From NCBI GenBank assembly GCA_046541515.1, contig JBKHDD010000136.1:1-13426 (forward strand): 13,426 bases of DNA, read 5' to 3'. Within the stretch, counting starts at the first letter, position 1. Every line of letters begins with the position of its first letter. This DNA comes from CAYFVR01 sp046541515. Its GTDB lineage: Bacteria > Desulfobacterota > Desulfobacteria > Desulfobacterales > Desulfococcaceae. The notes under the pieces are model-generated. The model was not told where the DNA came from. It was given only the letters and a program-made list of their open reading frames with translations, and searched no databases. Of this stretch, positions 7,064 to 13,426 are shown piece by piece. Position numbers and translations under genes: made by a program.

Positions 7064-9516
7064 GAAAAGACGAACAACGGCACGAATACGGCGCCAACAA
7101 CATCAAGATTCTGGAAGGGTTGGAGGCCGTCCGCAAGCGCCCGTCCATGTACATCGGAAACGTGGACATGGAGGGGCTCCATCACCTGGTCTACGAGGTG
7201 GTGGACAACAGCATCGACGAGGCCATGGCCGGCTACTGCGACCGGATCGACGTCGCCATCCACACCGACAACAGCGTGACGGTGGAGGACAACGGCCGGG
7301 GCATTCCCGTGGGCATGCACGAAAAGGAGGGCGTGCCCGCGGTGGAAGTGGTCATGTGCAAGCTCCACGCCGGCGGCAAGTTCGACCGGGACAGCTACAA
7401 AGTTTCCGGCGGGCTCCACGGGGTGGGCATTTCGGTGGTCAACGCCCTGTCGGCCCATCTGGAAGTGACCATCCACGCCGAGGGCAAGGCCTACCGGCAG
7501 CGCTACGCCGCAGGCAAAAAGGTCAGCGAGCTGGAGGTCGTCGGAGAGACCGACAAGCGGGGCACCCGGGTTCACTTCAAGCCCGACACCACCATCATGA
7601 ACTCCGACGACTTCAATTATGAAACCCTGGCCCGCCGCATGCGGGAGCTGGCCTTCCTCAACCGGGGCGTGCGGATCGTCATCGAGGACGAGCGGGCGGA
7701 CAACAAGGACAATTTCTACTACGAAGGCGGGCTGGCCAGCTTCGTGGAATACCTCAACCGGCGCGAAACCGCGCTGCACTCGCCGGTGCTCATCCAGGGC
7801 GAGCGCAGCGACGTGCAGATCGAGGTGGCGATCCAGTACAACGACTCCTACAAGGAGCGTATGCTCTCCTTCGCCAACAACATCAACACCGCCGAGGGCG
7901 GCTTTCACCTGGTGGGCTTCAAGGCCGCGCTCACCCGGACCCTCAACGCCTACGCCGCGGGCGGCAACCTGCCCAAGAACATGCAGGCCAAGATCTCCGG
8001 CGACGACGTGCGCGAGGGGCTCACCGCCATCGTCAGCGTCAAGGTGAAGGAGCCCCAGTTCGAAGGCCAGACCAAGACCAAGCTGGGCAACAGCGAGGTG
8101 AAGGGGCTGGTGGAGTCGCTGGTCAACGAGCAGCTCGCCATCTATCTGGACGAAAACCCCTCGGTGGGCAAGCGGATCGTGGCCAAGGCGGTGGAGGCGG
8201 CCCGGGCCCGGGACGCGGCCAAGCGGGCCCGAGACCTGGCGCGCAACAAGGGCGCGCTGCTGGACTCGACGCTGCCGGGCAAGCTGGCCGAATGCCAGAT
8301 CTCCGATCCGGCCCAGCGGGAAATTTTTCTGGTGGAGGGCGACAGCGCCGGCGGCAGCGCCAAGCAGGGCCGGGACCGGAAGTTTCAGGCCATTCTGCCG
8401 CTCAAGGGCAAAATTCTCAACGTGGAGAAGGCCCGGTTCGACAAGATTCTGCGCAGCGAGGAAATCAAGAACATCATCACGGCGCTGGGCGCCGGGGTTG
8501 GCCGCGAAGAGTACGACATCGAAAAAATCCGGTACCACAAGGTGATCATCATGACCGACGCCGACGTGGACGGCTCCCACATCCGGACCCTTCTGCTGAC
8601 CTTCTTCTACCGCCAGATGCGCGAGGTGATCGAACGGGGCTTTCTCTACATCGCCCAGCCGCCCCTGTTTCGGATCGGCAAGGGAAAAAGCGAGTTTTAC
8701 CTTAAGGACGAGGCCGCCTATCGGGAGCATTTGCTGCAACGGATGACCGACCAGAAGCAAGTCTTCCGCGACGGCGACAAGAAGTCGCTGTCGGACGCCG
8801 ACCTGCTGGAATTTGTTGGCGCGTTGGCAGAGTACGTGGCTCTGCTGGACAAGATGGAGCACCGGGGCATCCAGTCGGAGCTGGTGGAGCTGCTGATTCG
8901 CGAGGGGGTGACCGACAAGTCGATCCTTCAGGACGAGGCCCGGATGAAGGCCCTGGCGGAAAAGCTGACCGGCGCGGGGTGCGAAGTGGGCGAAATGACC
9001 TGGAGCGAGGAGCGTCGGGTCTACGAAATGCGGGTGCGGCCCTGCTCCGCCGACGGCATGTCCGACAAAGGCATCATTCGGGACACCGTGGCCGAAACCT
9101 ACGAATCGGTGACCCTGGGCCGGGCCTTCCTCCATTCCCCCGACTTCCAGCGCTGCCTGGGGCTGGCCCGAAAAGTGGCCCCCTGGGACCGTCCGCCCTT
9201 CACGGTCTATCCCAAGGGAAAGATCGAGGAGGGCAAGGCGACCGTCTTCGAGAACAAAAAACGGCTCCTCTATCATCTGATGGAAGAGGGCAAAAAAGGT
9301 CTGAGCTTCCAGCGCTACAAAGGTCTGGGAGAAATGAACCCGGGACAGCTGTGGGAGACCACCATGAACCCGGCCAAGCGGACCCTGCTCCGGGTGAACG
9401 TGGAGGACGCCGAAAAGGCCGACGACATCTTCAGCCTGCTGATGGGCGACGTGGTGGAGCCTCGCCGGGAGTTCATCCAGAACAACGCCCTGGAGGTGGA
9501 AACCCTGGACATCTGA
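7060..9516 (+). CDS. gyrB: DNA gyrase subunit B
   Basis: ATPase and TOPRIM subunit of DNA gyrase, which introduces negative supercoils with GyrA. The 818-residue protein has the GHKL ATPase domain first: catalytic Glu46 and Asn50 in YEVVDNSIDEA, Asp77 in EDNGRGIP, and the GGLHGVGISVVNALS lid. The transducer follows, then TOPRIM with Glu426 in LVEGDSAGGSAKQGRDRKF and the metal-binding Asp500, Asp502 and Asp504 in MTDADVDGSH. A segment of roughly 170 residues then separates TOPRIM from the conserved QRYKGLGEMNPGQLWETTM near the C-terminus; this is the proteobacterial-type insert, and total length is close to E. coli GyrB (804). The absence of ParE-specific shortening favours GyrB. The start overlaps the dnaN stop by four bases. 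No gyrA follows: a terminator closes the operon. Confidence 0.97.
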   Translation: MRKDEQRHEYGANNIKILEGLEAVRKRPSMYIGNVDMEGLHHLVYEVVDNSIDEAMAGYCDRIDVAIHTDNSVTVEDNGRGIPVGMHEKEGVPAVEVVMCKLHAGGKFDRDSYKVSGGLHGVGISVVNALSAHLEVTIHAEGKAYRQRYAAGKKVSELEVVGETDKRGTRVHFKPDTTIMNSDDFNYETLARRMRELAFLNRGVRIVIEDERADNKDNFYYEGGLASFVEYLNRRETALHSPVLIQGERSDVQIEVAIQYNDSYKERMLSFANNINTAEGGFHLVGFKAALTRTLNAYAAGGNLPKNMQAKISGDDVREGLTAIVSVKVKEPQFEGQTKTKLGNSEVKGLVESLVNEQLAIYLDENPSVGKRIVAKAVEAARARDAAKRARDLARNKGALLDSTLPGKLAECQISDPAQREIFLVEGDSAGGSAKQGRDRKFQAILPLKGKILNVEKARFDKILRSEEIKNIITALGAGVGREEYDIEKIRYHKVIIMTDADVDGSHIRTLLLTFFYRQMREVIERGFLYIAQPPLFRIGKGKSEFYLKDEAAYREHLLQRMTDQKQVFRDGDKKSLSDADLLEFVGALAEYVALLDKMEHRGIQSELVELLIREGVTDKSILQDEARMKALAEKLTGAGCEVGEMTWSEERRVYEMRVRPCSADGMSDKGIIRDTVAETYESVTLGRAFLHSPDFQRCLGLARKVAPWDRPPFTVYPKGKIEEGKATVFENKKRLLYHLMEEGKKGLSFQRYKGLGEMNPGQLWETTMNPAKRTLLRVNVEDAEKADDIFSLLMGDVVEPRREFIQNNALEVETLDI

Positions 9517-9591
9517 CCGATCCGGCCTCGCTTTTCGATCCCCCGGTTTCTCCGGGCGCGTCAAAAGCAAGGCCGATTTTCGAATGCGTCC

Positions 9592-9639
9592 AACGCCGCC
9601 GTCTTCGCGCCTTTTGCGCAAGGCGGCGGCGTTTTTTTT
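9592..9639 (+). terminator. Strong Rho-independent terminator after gyrB
   Basis: AACGCCGCC (9592-9600) pairs with GGCGGCGTT (9625-9633) and runs straight into eight T residues (9632-9639). An inner GCGC/GCGC stem (9607-9619) can stack inside. It lies 76 bases after the gyrB stop and ends the rdgC-dnaN-gyrB transcription unit. Confidence 0.9.
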
Positions 9640-10049
9640 GGAAACCGGCCAGGCCCGATCCCGTCCATTTTGCGAAAAAGGGGAAGGGGCCGTTGCGATT
9701 GCGCCCCTGGCCGATCCAGCGTTTAAAACGGCAAAACGGGCGGCATTGGGAAGAATGGGGCTTCTCCTCGCTCAAAAGCGCCAGGCATCATTTTCCATGG
9801 GGATTTCCCGGCTGGCCAGAGCCGGCAAGTTGGATTTCCCAGGTTGGAAAGGTTTGGGTTGACCTTTCGCGACGGGTGAAATTATATTGCCGGGTTGCGT
9901 TTCATCCTGATTTTTCTTCGATTTCTCGATTTTCACGCCCGGTTTTCCAGAACAAGACGGTTCGGCCGGGAAAAATCGAATTGCGGGCCTGGAATAGGTC
10001 CGGCGATGATCGGCGGCGGTTAACTTCATTTTTTCAACTGGTTGCGGCG
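9640..10049 (+). other. Intergenic leader between gyrB operon and glycosyltransferase
   Basis: No gene is supported in these 410 bases. Frames crossing it are open only because of base composition, and one of them runs through the terminator. It holds the promoter candidate at 9859-9888, followed by an untranslated leader of roughly 155 bases. I recognise no riboswitch or tRNA in it. Confidence 0.5.
9859..9888 (+). promoter_or_regulatory. Sigma70-type promoter candidate for the downstream glycosyltransferase
   Basis: TTGACC (9859-9864) matches five of six bases of the -35 consensus, and TATATT (9883-9888) matches five of six of the -10 box, with an 18-base spacer. It is the best match in the gap after the gyrB terminator. 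The start codon at 10050 lies about 160 bases downstream. Confidence 0.55.
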
Positions 10050-10829
10050 ATGACTCTTCCTCTTTCCGTGGCGATTGTGGCGCAGGATGAACAGGACCGG
10101 CTGCCCGACTGTTTAAGAAGCGTTCGCTTTGCGGACGAGGTGGTGCTGGTGGATTCCGGCAGCCGCGACCACACGCTGGAGATCGCCGGCGCGTTTGGAT
10201 GCCGGGTGATCCGCCAGTCCTGGCAGGGGTTCTCCCGACAGAAGCAGTTCGCCGTGGACCGTTGCCGCAACGACTGGGTGCTGATTCTGGACGCCGACGA
10301 GCGGGTGCCCGAGGAAACCGCCGAAGCGCTGGGGGAAATTTTCGGAAATTCCCCGCCCTCCGGGGACGTGGCCGGCTTCGAGTTTCTTCGGCGCAACCAT
10401 TTTCACGGCCGCTGGTTTCGCCACTGCGGCTGGTGGCCGGACCGGGTCTTGCGGCTCGTGGACCGAAGGCGGGGGGAATTCAGCGACAACCGGGTCCACG
10501 AGCGATGGGTGGCCCAAGGCCCGGTGCGGGATTTGGATGCGGCGCTGGACCACCACAGCTTTCGCAACTACGGCGATCTGATTGACAAAATGCAGCGATA
10601 CTCGACCCTGGCGGCCCGGGAAATGTACGAAAACGGCCGAAAATGCGGCTGGTGGTCGCCCATCTCCCGCGGCGGCTGGACCTTCCTCCGCGACTACCTC
10701 CTGAAAACCGGCATCCTCGCCGGTTTCGACGGCTTCACCATCGCCCTCCTCCACGCCGCCGGATCCTTCATGAAATACGCCAAACTCCGCGAAGCCCGAA
10801 AGTTCGGAAAGGAGCGGATTGGGTTGTAG
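10050..10829 (+). CDS. LPS-core glycosyltransferase, WaaE/KdtX-like (GT2)
   Basis: Family 2 glycosyltransferase of the WaaE/KdtX group, which in studied enterobacteria adds a glucose to the LPS inner core on the cytoplasmic face of the membrane. The 259-residue protein starts LSVAIVAQDEQDRLPDCLRS and continues FADEVVLVDSGSRDHTLEIA (DSGS at 35-38). Its metal-binding motif is ILDADERVPEE (DAD at 81-83). The C-terminal FLRDYLLKTGILAGFDGFTI, then LLHAAGSFMKYAKL, is characteristic of this subgroup and may associate with the membrane. ATG 10050 is chosen because the conserved domain starts immediately after it; the Shine-Dalgarno signal is weak and the frame is open far upstream, so the start is less certain than the function. 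It is a single gene with its own promoter candidate, not attached to the glycosyltransferases at the left. The sugar specificity is inferred from the family only. Confidence 0.85.
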   Translation: MTLPLSVAIVAQDEQDRLPDCLRSVRFADEVVLVDSGSRDHTLEIAGAFGCRVIRQSWQGFSRQKQFAVDRCRNDWVLILDADERVPEETAEALGEIFGNSPPSGDVAGFEFLRRNHFHGRWFRHCGWWPDRVLRLVDRRRGEFSDNRVHERWVAQGPVRDLDAALDHHSFRNYGDLIDKMQRYSTLAAREMYENGRKCGWWSPISRGGWTFLRDYLLKTGILAGFDGFTIALLHAAGSFMKYAKLREARKFGKERIGL

Positions 10830-10943
10830 TCTTCCTTCGTTCGCGCCGCCGACGTTTTCCATCCTCATTTCCTTGAAAATCCTTTGCGGAAGGGTAACCT
10901 TATCCAAAGAAACAGGAGGGTTTCCACCGTTCCTGGAGTGTTC

Positions 10944-11966
10944 ATGACCGACGCCGCGGCCCGAGACGACCACGACAGCCCCTGGAAAGAGGTTTTGGAG
11001 CTGTATTTTCCGGAGTTCATTGCCTTCTTTTCGCCGGAGGCCCACCGGGAGATCGACTGGTCCCGCGGATACGAGTTTCTGGACAAGGAATTGCAGCAGA
11101 TTACTCGGGACGCGGAAACCGGCCGGCGCTACGTGGACAAGCTGGCGCGGGTCTGGCTGAAGAACGGGGCGGAAGAGTGGGCGTTGATTCACTCGGACAT
11201 CCAGATGTTCCGGGAAACCGATTTCGACGAGCGGATGTACATCTACCACTTTCGGCTGTATGATCGGTATCGAAGGCACGCCGCCAGCTTTGCCGTGATC
11301 GGCGGGGAGGGGCGATGGCGCCCGGGGTTGTTCGAGCGAAAATTGTGGAATTGCGAAACGCGGTTCCGGTTTCCGGTGGTCCGCCTGCTGGATTTCGAAG
11401 ACGACCTGGAAGCGCTCCGCAATAGCGACAACCCCTTCGCCACCGTAGTGCTGGCCTATTTGCACACCCGGCGGACCAAGGGCGACAACCCCGGCCGGCG
11501 GCGGGAAAAGATGGCCCTGATCCGCCATCTCCACGAGAAAAACTATTCACGGCAAGACATCATCAATCTGTTCCGGTTTATCGACTGGTCCATGCGGTTG
11601 CCCCAACCGGAAGAACAGGCCTTCTGGCGGGAACTTGCCGAATACGAGGAGGAAAAAAGGATGCCGTACATTACGAGCGTTGAAAAAATTGGTTATCAGC
11701 GGGGGATGGAAGAAGGCGTTCAGATCGGTGAGGAAAAGGGGATGGAGAAGGGGATGGAGAAGGGAAAAAACGCAGGTGAAGCCGGGATGCAGGCCCGGAT
11801 CCTTGCCAAGAAATTCGGGTTGAATCCGGAGAACTTGATGCGCTTGATTCAAGTTCTGGGTCCGGAGGAACGCGCGGAACTGGCGGACGCCTTTTGGGAC
11901 TTGGAATCTCCCGAGGCGCTCATGGAGTGGATCAAGCAACGGGCGAAGGACAAAAAAGAACGCTAA
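10944..11966 (+). CDS. Rpn-family PD-(D/E)XK nuclease / transposase-like protein
   Basis: Member of the recombination-promoting nuclease (Rpn/YhgA-like) group, endonuclease-like proteins that occur in many copies in some genomes and, in E. coli, raise RecA-independent recombination. The 340-residue protein shows YVDKLARVW (Asp65) followed by EWALIHSDIQ (Asp85, Gln87), the beta-hairpin core of the PD-(D/E)XK fold. RETDFDERMYIYHFRLYDRY and VVRLLDFEDDL after it are typical of the family. The usual acidic residue before x-Gln is Glu (LIHxExQ); here it is Asp, a conservative change. The tail has tandem EKGMEKGM repeats (from a 12-bp DNA repeat at 11738-11761) and then a helical region (from about residue 290) with MQARILAKKFGL. 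GGAG at 10934-10937 supports ATG 10944; an upstream TTG at 10884 is less likely. A terminator follows. It may be a selfish or defence-linked gene. Confidence 0.85.
   Translation: MTDAAARDDHDSPWKEVLELYFPEFIAFFSPEAHREIDWSRGYEFLDKELQQITRDAETGRRYVDKLARVWLKNGAEEWALIHSDIQMFRETDFDERMYIYHFRLYDRYRRHAASFAVIGGEGRWRPGLFERKLWNCETRFRFPVVRLLDFEDDLEALRNSDNPFATVVLAYLHTRRTKGDNPGRRREKMALIRHLHEKNYSRQDIINLFRFIDWSMRLPQPEEQAFWRELAEYEEEKRMPYITSVEKIGYQRGMEEGVQIGEEKGMEKGMEKGKNAGEAGMQARILAKKFGLNPENLMRLIQVLGPEERAELADAFWDLESPEALMEWIKQRAKDKKER
11738..11761 (+). repeat. Two tandem 12-bp units coding GMEK
   Basis: GGGGATGGAGAA occurs twice in a row inside the Rpn-family gene, giving the GMEKGMEKG peptide. Such repeats are common before the C-terminal helices in this family and vary in number among paralogs. 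Confidence 0.8.
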
Positions 11967-12023
11967 AATTTCAAAAATAAAGAAGCATTACGGCGTCCGT
12001 TCCATTTTGGATAAGGACTCCCG

Positions 12024-12051
12024 CCGCTTTCCCAATCGGGGAGCGGTTTTT
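12024..12051 (+). terminator. Rho-independent terminator after the Rpn-family gene
   Basis: CCGCT (12024-12028) pairs with AGCGG (12042-12046), extended inside by CCC/GGG, followed by TTTTT (12047-12051). It lies about 57 bases after the stop codon. Confidence 0.8.
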
Positions 12052-12109
12052 GTGCTTTTTTGGGCGGCCGGCCATCCAAAAAAATCATATGCAAAATCGA
12101 ATGAACTGG

Positions 12110-12139
12110 TTGATTTTCCGTGGGCAGTTGTGATAAAAT
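12110..12139 (+). promoter_or_regulatory. Extended -10 promoter candidate
   Basis: TTGATT (12110-12115), an 18-base spacer, then TGATAAAAT (12131-12139), an extended -10 element whose core TAAAAT matches five of six consensus bases. It lies just past the terminator of the Rpn-family gene and points at the DUF4007 gene about 620 bases away. A weak hairpin with a T-run at 12528-12549 lies in between. Confidence 0.5.
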
Positions 12140-12344
12140 GTCTATTGGTTTCAATATGTTAAAAAAATTAACGGTTTATTGAAAATATTGGAAAAATGGG
12201 GTGTTATCGGTTTGGGGACGACGATGGTTTTCGGGGAGCGTGGAAAGTGATGGGCGGTCTGGAATTGGCGTTTTTTGATGAATTGCGGGTAGATCGGGGT
12301 GGGCCTGCCTTCGCGGGGCGCGGTTTTCCGGTTTGGTTGGAACA

Positions 12345-12415
12345 GTTCGGAGTTCCGCCTTCAGGCGGGTCCGTGGGGGCGGAGTGGGGAAGCTGTGTGC
12401 GATTCCCACGAGGCC
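12345..12415 (+). repeat. Palindromic repeat element, degenerate copy A
   Basis: The left arm GTTCGGAGTTCCGCCTTCAG (from 12345) and the following GTCCGTGGG-x-GCGGAGTG match the copy beginning at 12645 almost base for base. The right arm has decayed (GATTCC remains recognisable near 12400). The start lies exactly 300 bases from the start of the intact copy. Confidence 0.7.
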
Positions 12416-12527
12416 GATTTTCATGGAATCAAGCGCAGTGCCTCCCGCCGGGGAATGAATCCCCCGGCTCATCCCGAAAAAGCACCCTGAAGGGCGCTCC
12501 ATCTTTTCCAATTTCAGGTACGGGACG

Positions 12528-12549
12528 AGCCAGCTTCAGCGGGCTTTTT
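12528..12549 (+). terminator. Weak terminator-like hairpin
   Basis: AGCC (12528-12531) pairs with GGCT (12542-12545), with inner GC/GC pairs around one mismatch, followed by TTTTT (12545-12549). The stem is short, so it may attenuate transcription rather than stop it. No gene lies directly upstream. Confidence 0.35.
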
Positions 12550-12644
12550 GGGTGTAGGCGGGGGATTTATTCCCCGCCGCCGCGTCCGGATGGTGCTTGG
12601 TTTTTCGCAAAGTGCCCGAAGCGGGGAATCCCAACTTCTTCCCG

Positions 12645-12728
12645 GTTCGGAGTTCCGCCTTTAGGCGGGTCCGTGGGTGCGGAGTGCGAAAGCGAGCGCC
12701 GATTCCGCCTGAAGGCGGGACTCCGAAC
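12645..12728. repeat. 84-bp palindromic (REP/MITE-like) element, intact copy B
   Basis: The ends are near-perfect inverted repeats: GTTCGGAGTTCCGCCTTTAG at the left and, read on the other strand, GTTCGGAGTCCCGCCTTCAG at the right. Each arm also holds its own small hairpin (CCGCCT/AGGCGG), so the whole can fold as a branched structure. It ends 30 bases before the DUF4007 start codon. No transposase gene is in it. Small size with terminal inverted repeats suggests a REP- or MITE-type element; the mobilising enzyme is not known. Confidence 0.75.
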
Positions 12729-12758
12729 GTGGGGCGATTCCGCCCGGGAGGCCCGGTG

Positions 12759-13426
12759 ATGGATGCCGCGTTGAACAAGATTCGCACCGGGTTTTTCGCG
12801 CGGCACGAGACGTTTGCGCCGCGCTATGGCTGGCTGAAGAAGGGCTTCGACGGCGTGGCGGGCGCGCTGCCGGATCAGTTGGACGAGTGGGCGGAATCTC
12901 CTCCCCGGCCAACGGGTGACGATTCGCCCAATCCCCCAAATCCGCAAACCGACATCCCGCCATCTACCCCCTCCCAACCGCCCCCGGACCCCGCCGTCTT
13001 CGACCGCCCCGACGCCATCGAAATCCTCGGCGTGGGGAAGAACATGGTCCGGTCCATCCGGTTTTGGTGCATGGCGTTTCATCTGATCGAACCGGAGAAG
13101 AATCCGGATTCGCCCCGGGTGAGCGGGCCCATGCGGACCACGGCGTTGGGGCGGGCGTTGCTGGCGGAGGGCGGCTGGGACCCGTATCTGGAGGACCCGG
13201 CGAGCCTGTGGCTGCTGCATTGGAAGCTCTTCGCGCCGCCCATCGTAGCCCCGGCCTGGTCCATCGCGGTGAACGGGGCGGCGGCAAGCGGCTTTTCCGC
13301 CAAGGATCTGGCCCGGCGGTTCATCGACTACGCCCGGGACGTTCCCGAATTCGGCCGGCTGTCGGCCTCCTCCTTCGAAAAAGACGCCTCCTGCTTCGTG
13401 CGGATGTACGCCCCGCCCGCCGCCGG
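12759..13426 (+). CDS. DUF4007-family protein, 3' end outside window
   Basis: Only the first 222 codons are in view. The family is uncharacterised; I know its members as companions of DndC/PAPS-reductase-like sulfurtransferases and related DNA-modification or defence genes, so a role in such a system is inferred, not seen. The match rests on FARHETFAPRYGWLKKGFDG near the N-terminus, then EILGVGKNMVRSIRFWCMAF, GWDPYLEDPASLWLLHWKLF and the following AWSIAVN, which are the family's hallmark blocks. A proline-rich, probably disordered stretch (about residues 47-79, PPNPQTDIPPSTPSQPPPDP within it) separates the first block from the second. GGGAGG (12746-12751) lies 7 bases before ATG 12759 and fixes the start. 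All identifying neighbours would be to the right, beyond the edge. An 84-bp palindromic element lies 30 bases upstream. Confidence 0.85.
   Translation, partial: MDAALNKIRTGFFARHETFAPRYGWLKKGFDGVAGALPDQLDEWAESPPRPTGDDSPNPPNPQTDIPPSTPSQPPPDPAVFDRPDAIEILGVGKNMVRSIRFWCMAFHLIEPEKNPDSPRVSGPMRTTALGRALLAEGGWDPYLEDPASLWLLHWKLFAPPIVAPAWSIAVNGAAASGFSAKDLARRFIDYARDVPEFGRLSASSFEKDASCFVRMYAPPAA

Larger units (their letters stand above)
11967..12758 (+). other. Gene-poor repeat-rich leader before the DUF4007 gene
   Basis: Apart from the terminator at its left end, no credible gene is present. The one long frame (12196-12759) only translates the repeats, giving VPPSGGSVGAE-like peptides. The region holds an extended -10 promoter candidate (12110-12139), GC-rich hairpins at 12447-12468 (GCCGGGG/CCCCGGC) and 12557-12578 (GGCGGGG/CCCCGCC), a weak terminator-like hairpin at 12528-12549, and two copies of a palindromic element (about 12345-12415 and 12645-12728). 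Confidence 0.6.

Noticed and set aside
6964..9621. 885-codon antisense frame over gyrB
   Set aside because: Long only because codon bias removes antisense stops; low-complexity His/Leu/Val/Gly product, and gyrB is unmistakable on the + strand.
9584..9862. 92-codon frame in the gap after gyrB
   Set aside because: Spans the gyrB terminator hairpin, has no ribosome site and no family resemblance.
8979..10049. Upstream in-frame extension of the WaaE-like gene into gyrB
   Set aside because: The frame stays open by composition and crosses the strong terminator; the conserved domain begins at 10050.
10113..11534. 473-codon antisense frame over the WaaE-like and Rpn genes
   Set aside because: Crosses two well-supported + strand genes and shows no domain.
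12196..12759. 187-codon + frame in the repeat-rich gap
   Set aside because: Its peptide (VPPSGGSVGAE-type) is just the translation of the palindromic repeats, with no ribosome site; a wholly decayed gene cannot be excluded.
12567..13220. 217-codon antisense frame over the DUF4007 gene
   Set aside because: Shadow of the DUF4007 coding strand; contains antisense translation of the repeat (TRLKAELRT-like).
1..13426. CRISPR array, tRNA or rRNA genes
   Set aside because: I see no regularly spaced direct repeats, no cloverleaf-type sequence and no rRNA-like conserved segments.

Overview
The window is bacterial, with short intergenic gaps, Shine-Dalgarno-led starts and every supported gene on the + strand. 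Most of it is GC-rich. GyrB carries the extra segment between TOPRIM and the C-terminus seen in proteobacterial gyrases. The RdgC is the short form (about 204 aa, starting MGLLSST) that I associate with deltaproteobacterial lineages. I therefore lean towards Desulfobacterota or a related Gram-negative group, without a firm placement. LPS/surface-glycan glycosyltransferases also point to a Gram-negative cell.

Layout. 1-590 holds no gene: it is AT-rich at first, with one good DnaA-box match, a cluster of TTGT/ACAA motifs and two palindromes. 591-4190 holds three glycosyltransferase genes: a GC-rich GT2, then a strikingly AT-rich GT4 and GT-C membrane enzyme that overlap and look acquired. 4191-4565 is a gap with small hairpins. 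4566-9516 is a tight replication/recombination operon: rdgC, an unrecognised partner ORF, dnaN with an unusual acidic insert, and gyrB. It ends at a strong Rho-independent terminator (9592-9639). recF and gyrA are not in this run, and dnaA is not in the window.

9640-10049 is a long leader with a promoter candidate, leading into a WaaE/KdtX-like LPS-core GT2 (10050-10829). An Rpn/PD-(D/E)XK transposase-like nuclease follows (10944-11966) with its own terminator. 11967-12758 has no credible gene; it holds an extended -10 promoter candidate, GC-rich hairpins and two copies of a palindromic repeat element. The window ends inside a DUF4007-family gene (12759 onward) with a proline-rich linker. This family is best known to me beside sulfur-handling DNA-modification/defence genes, so the right edge may open a defence system lying outside the window.

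How the genes fit together: dnaN (sliding clamp) and gyrB (gyrase) are core replication genes normally near oriC; rdgC (DNA binding, restrains recombination) is plausibly co-transcribed with them. The glycosyltransferases on both sides most likely build LPS core or another surface glycan. The most interesting items are the AT-rich glycosyltransferase block beside the replication operon, the rdgC/partner/dnaN/gyrB arrangement, the acidic insert in the clamp, the palindromic repeat element and the truncated DUF4007 gene.
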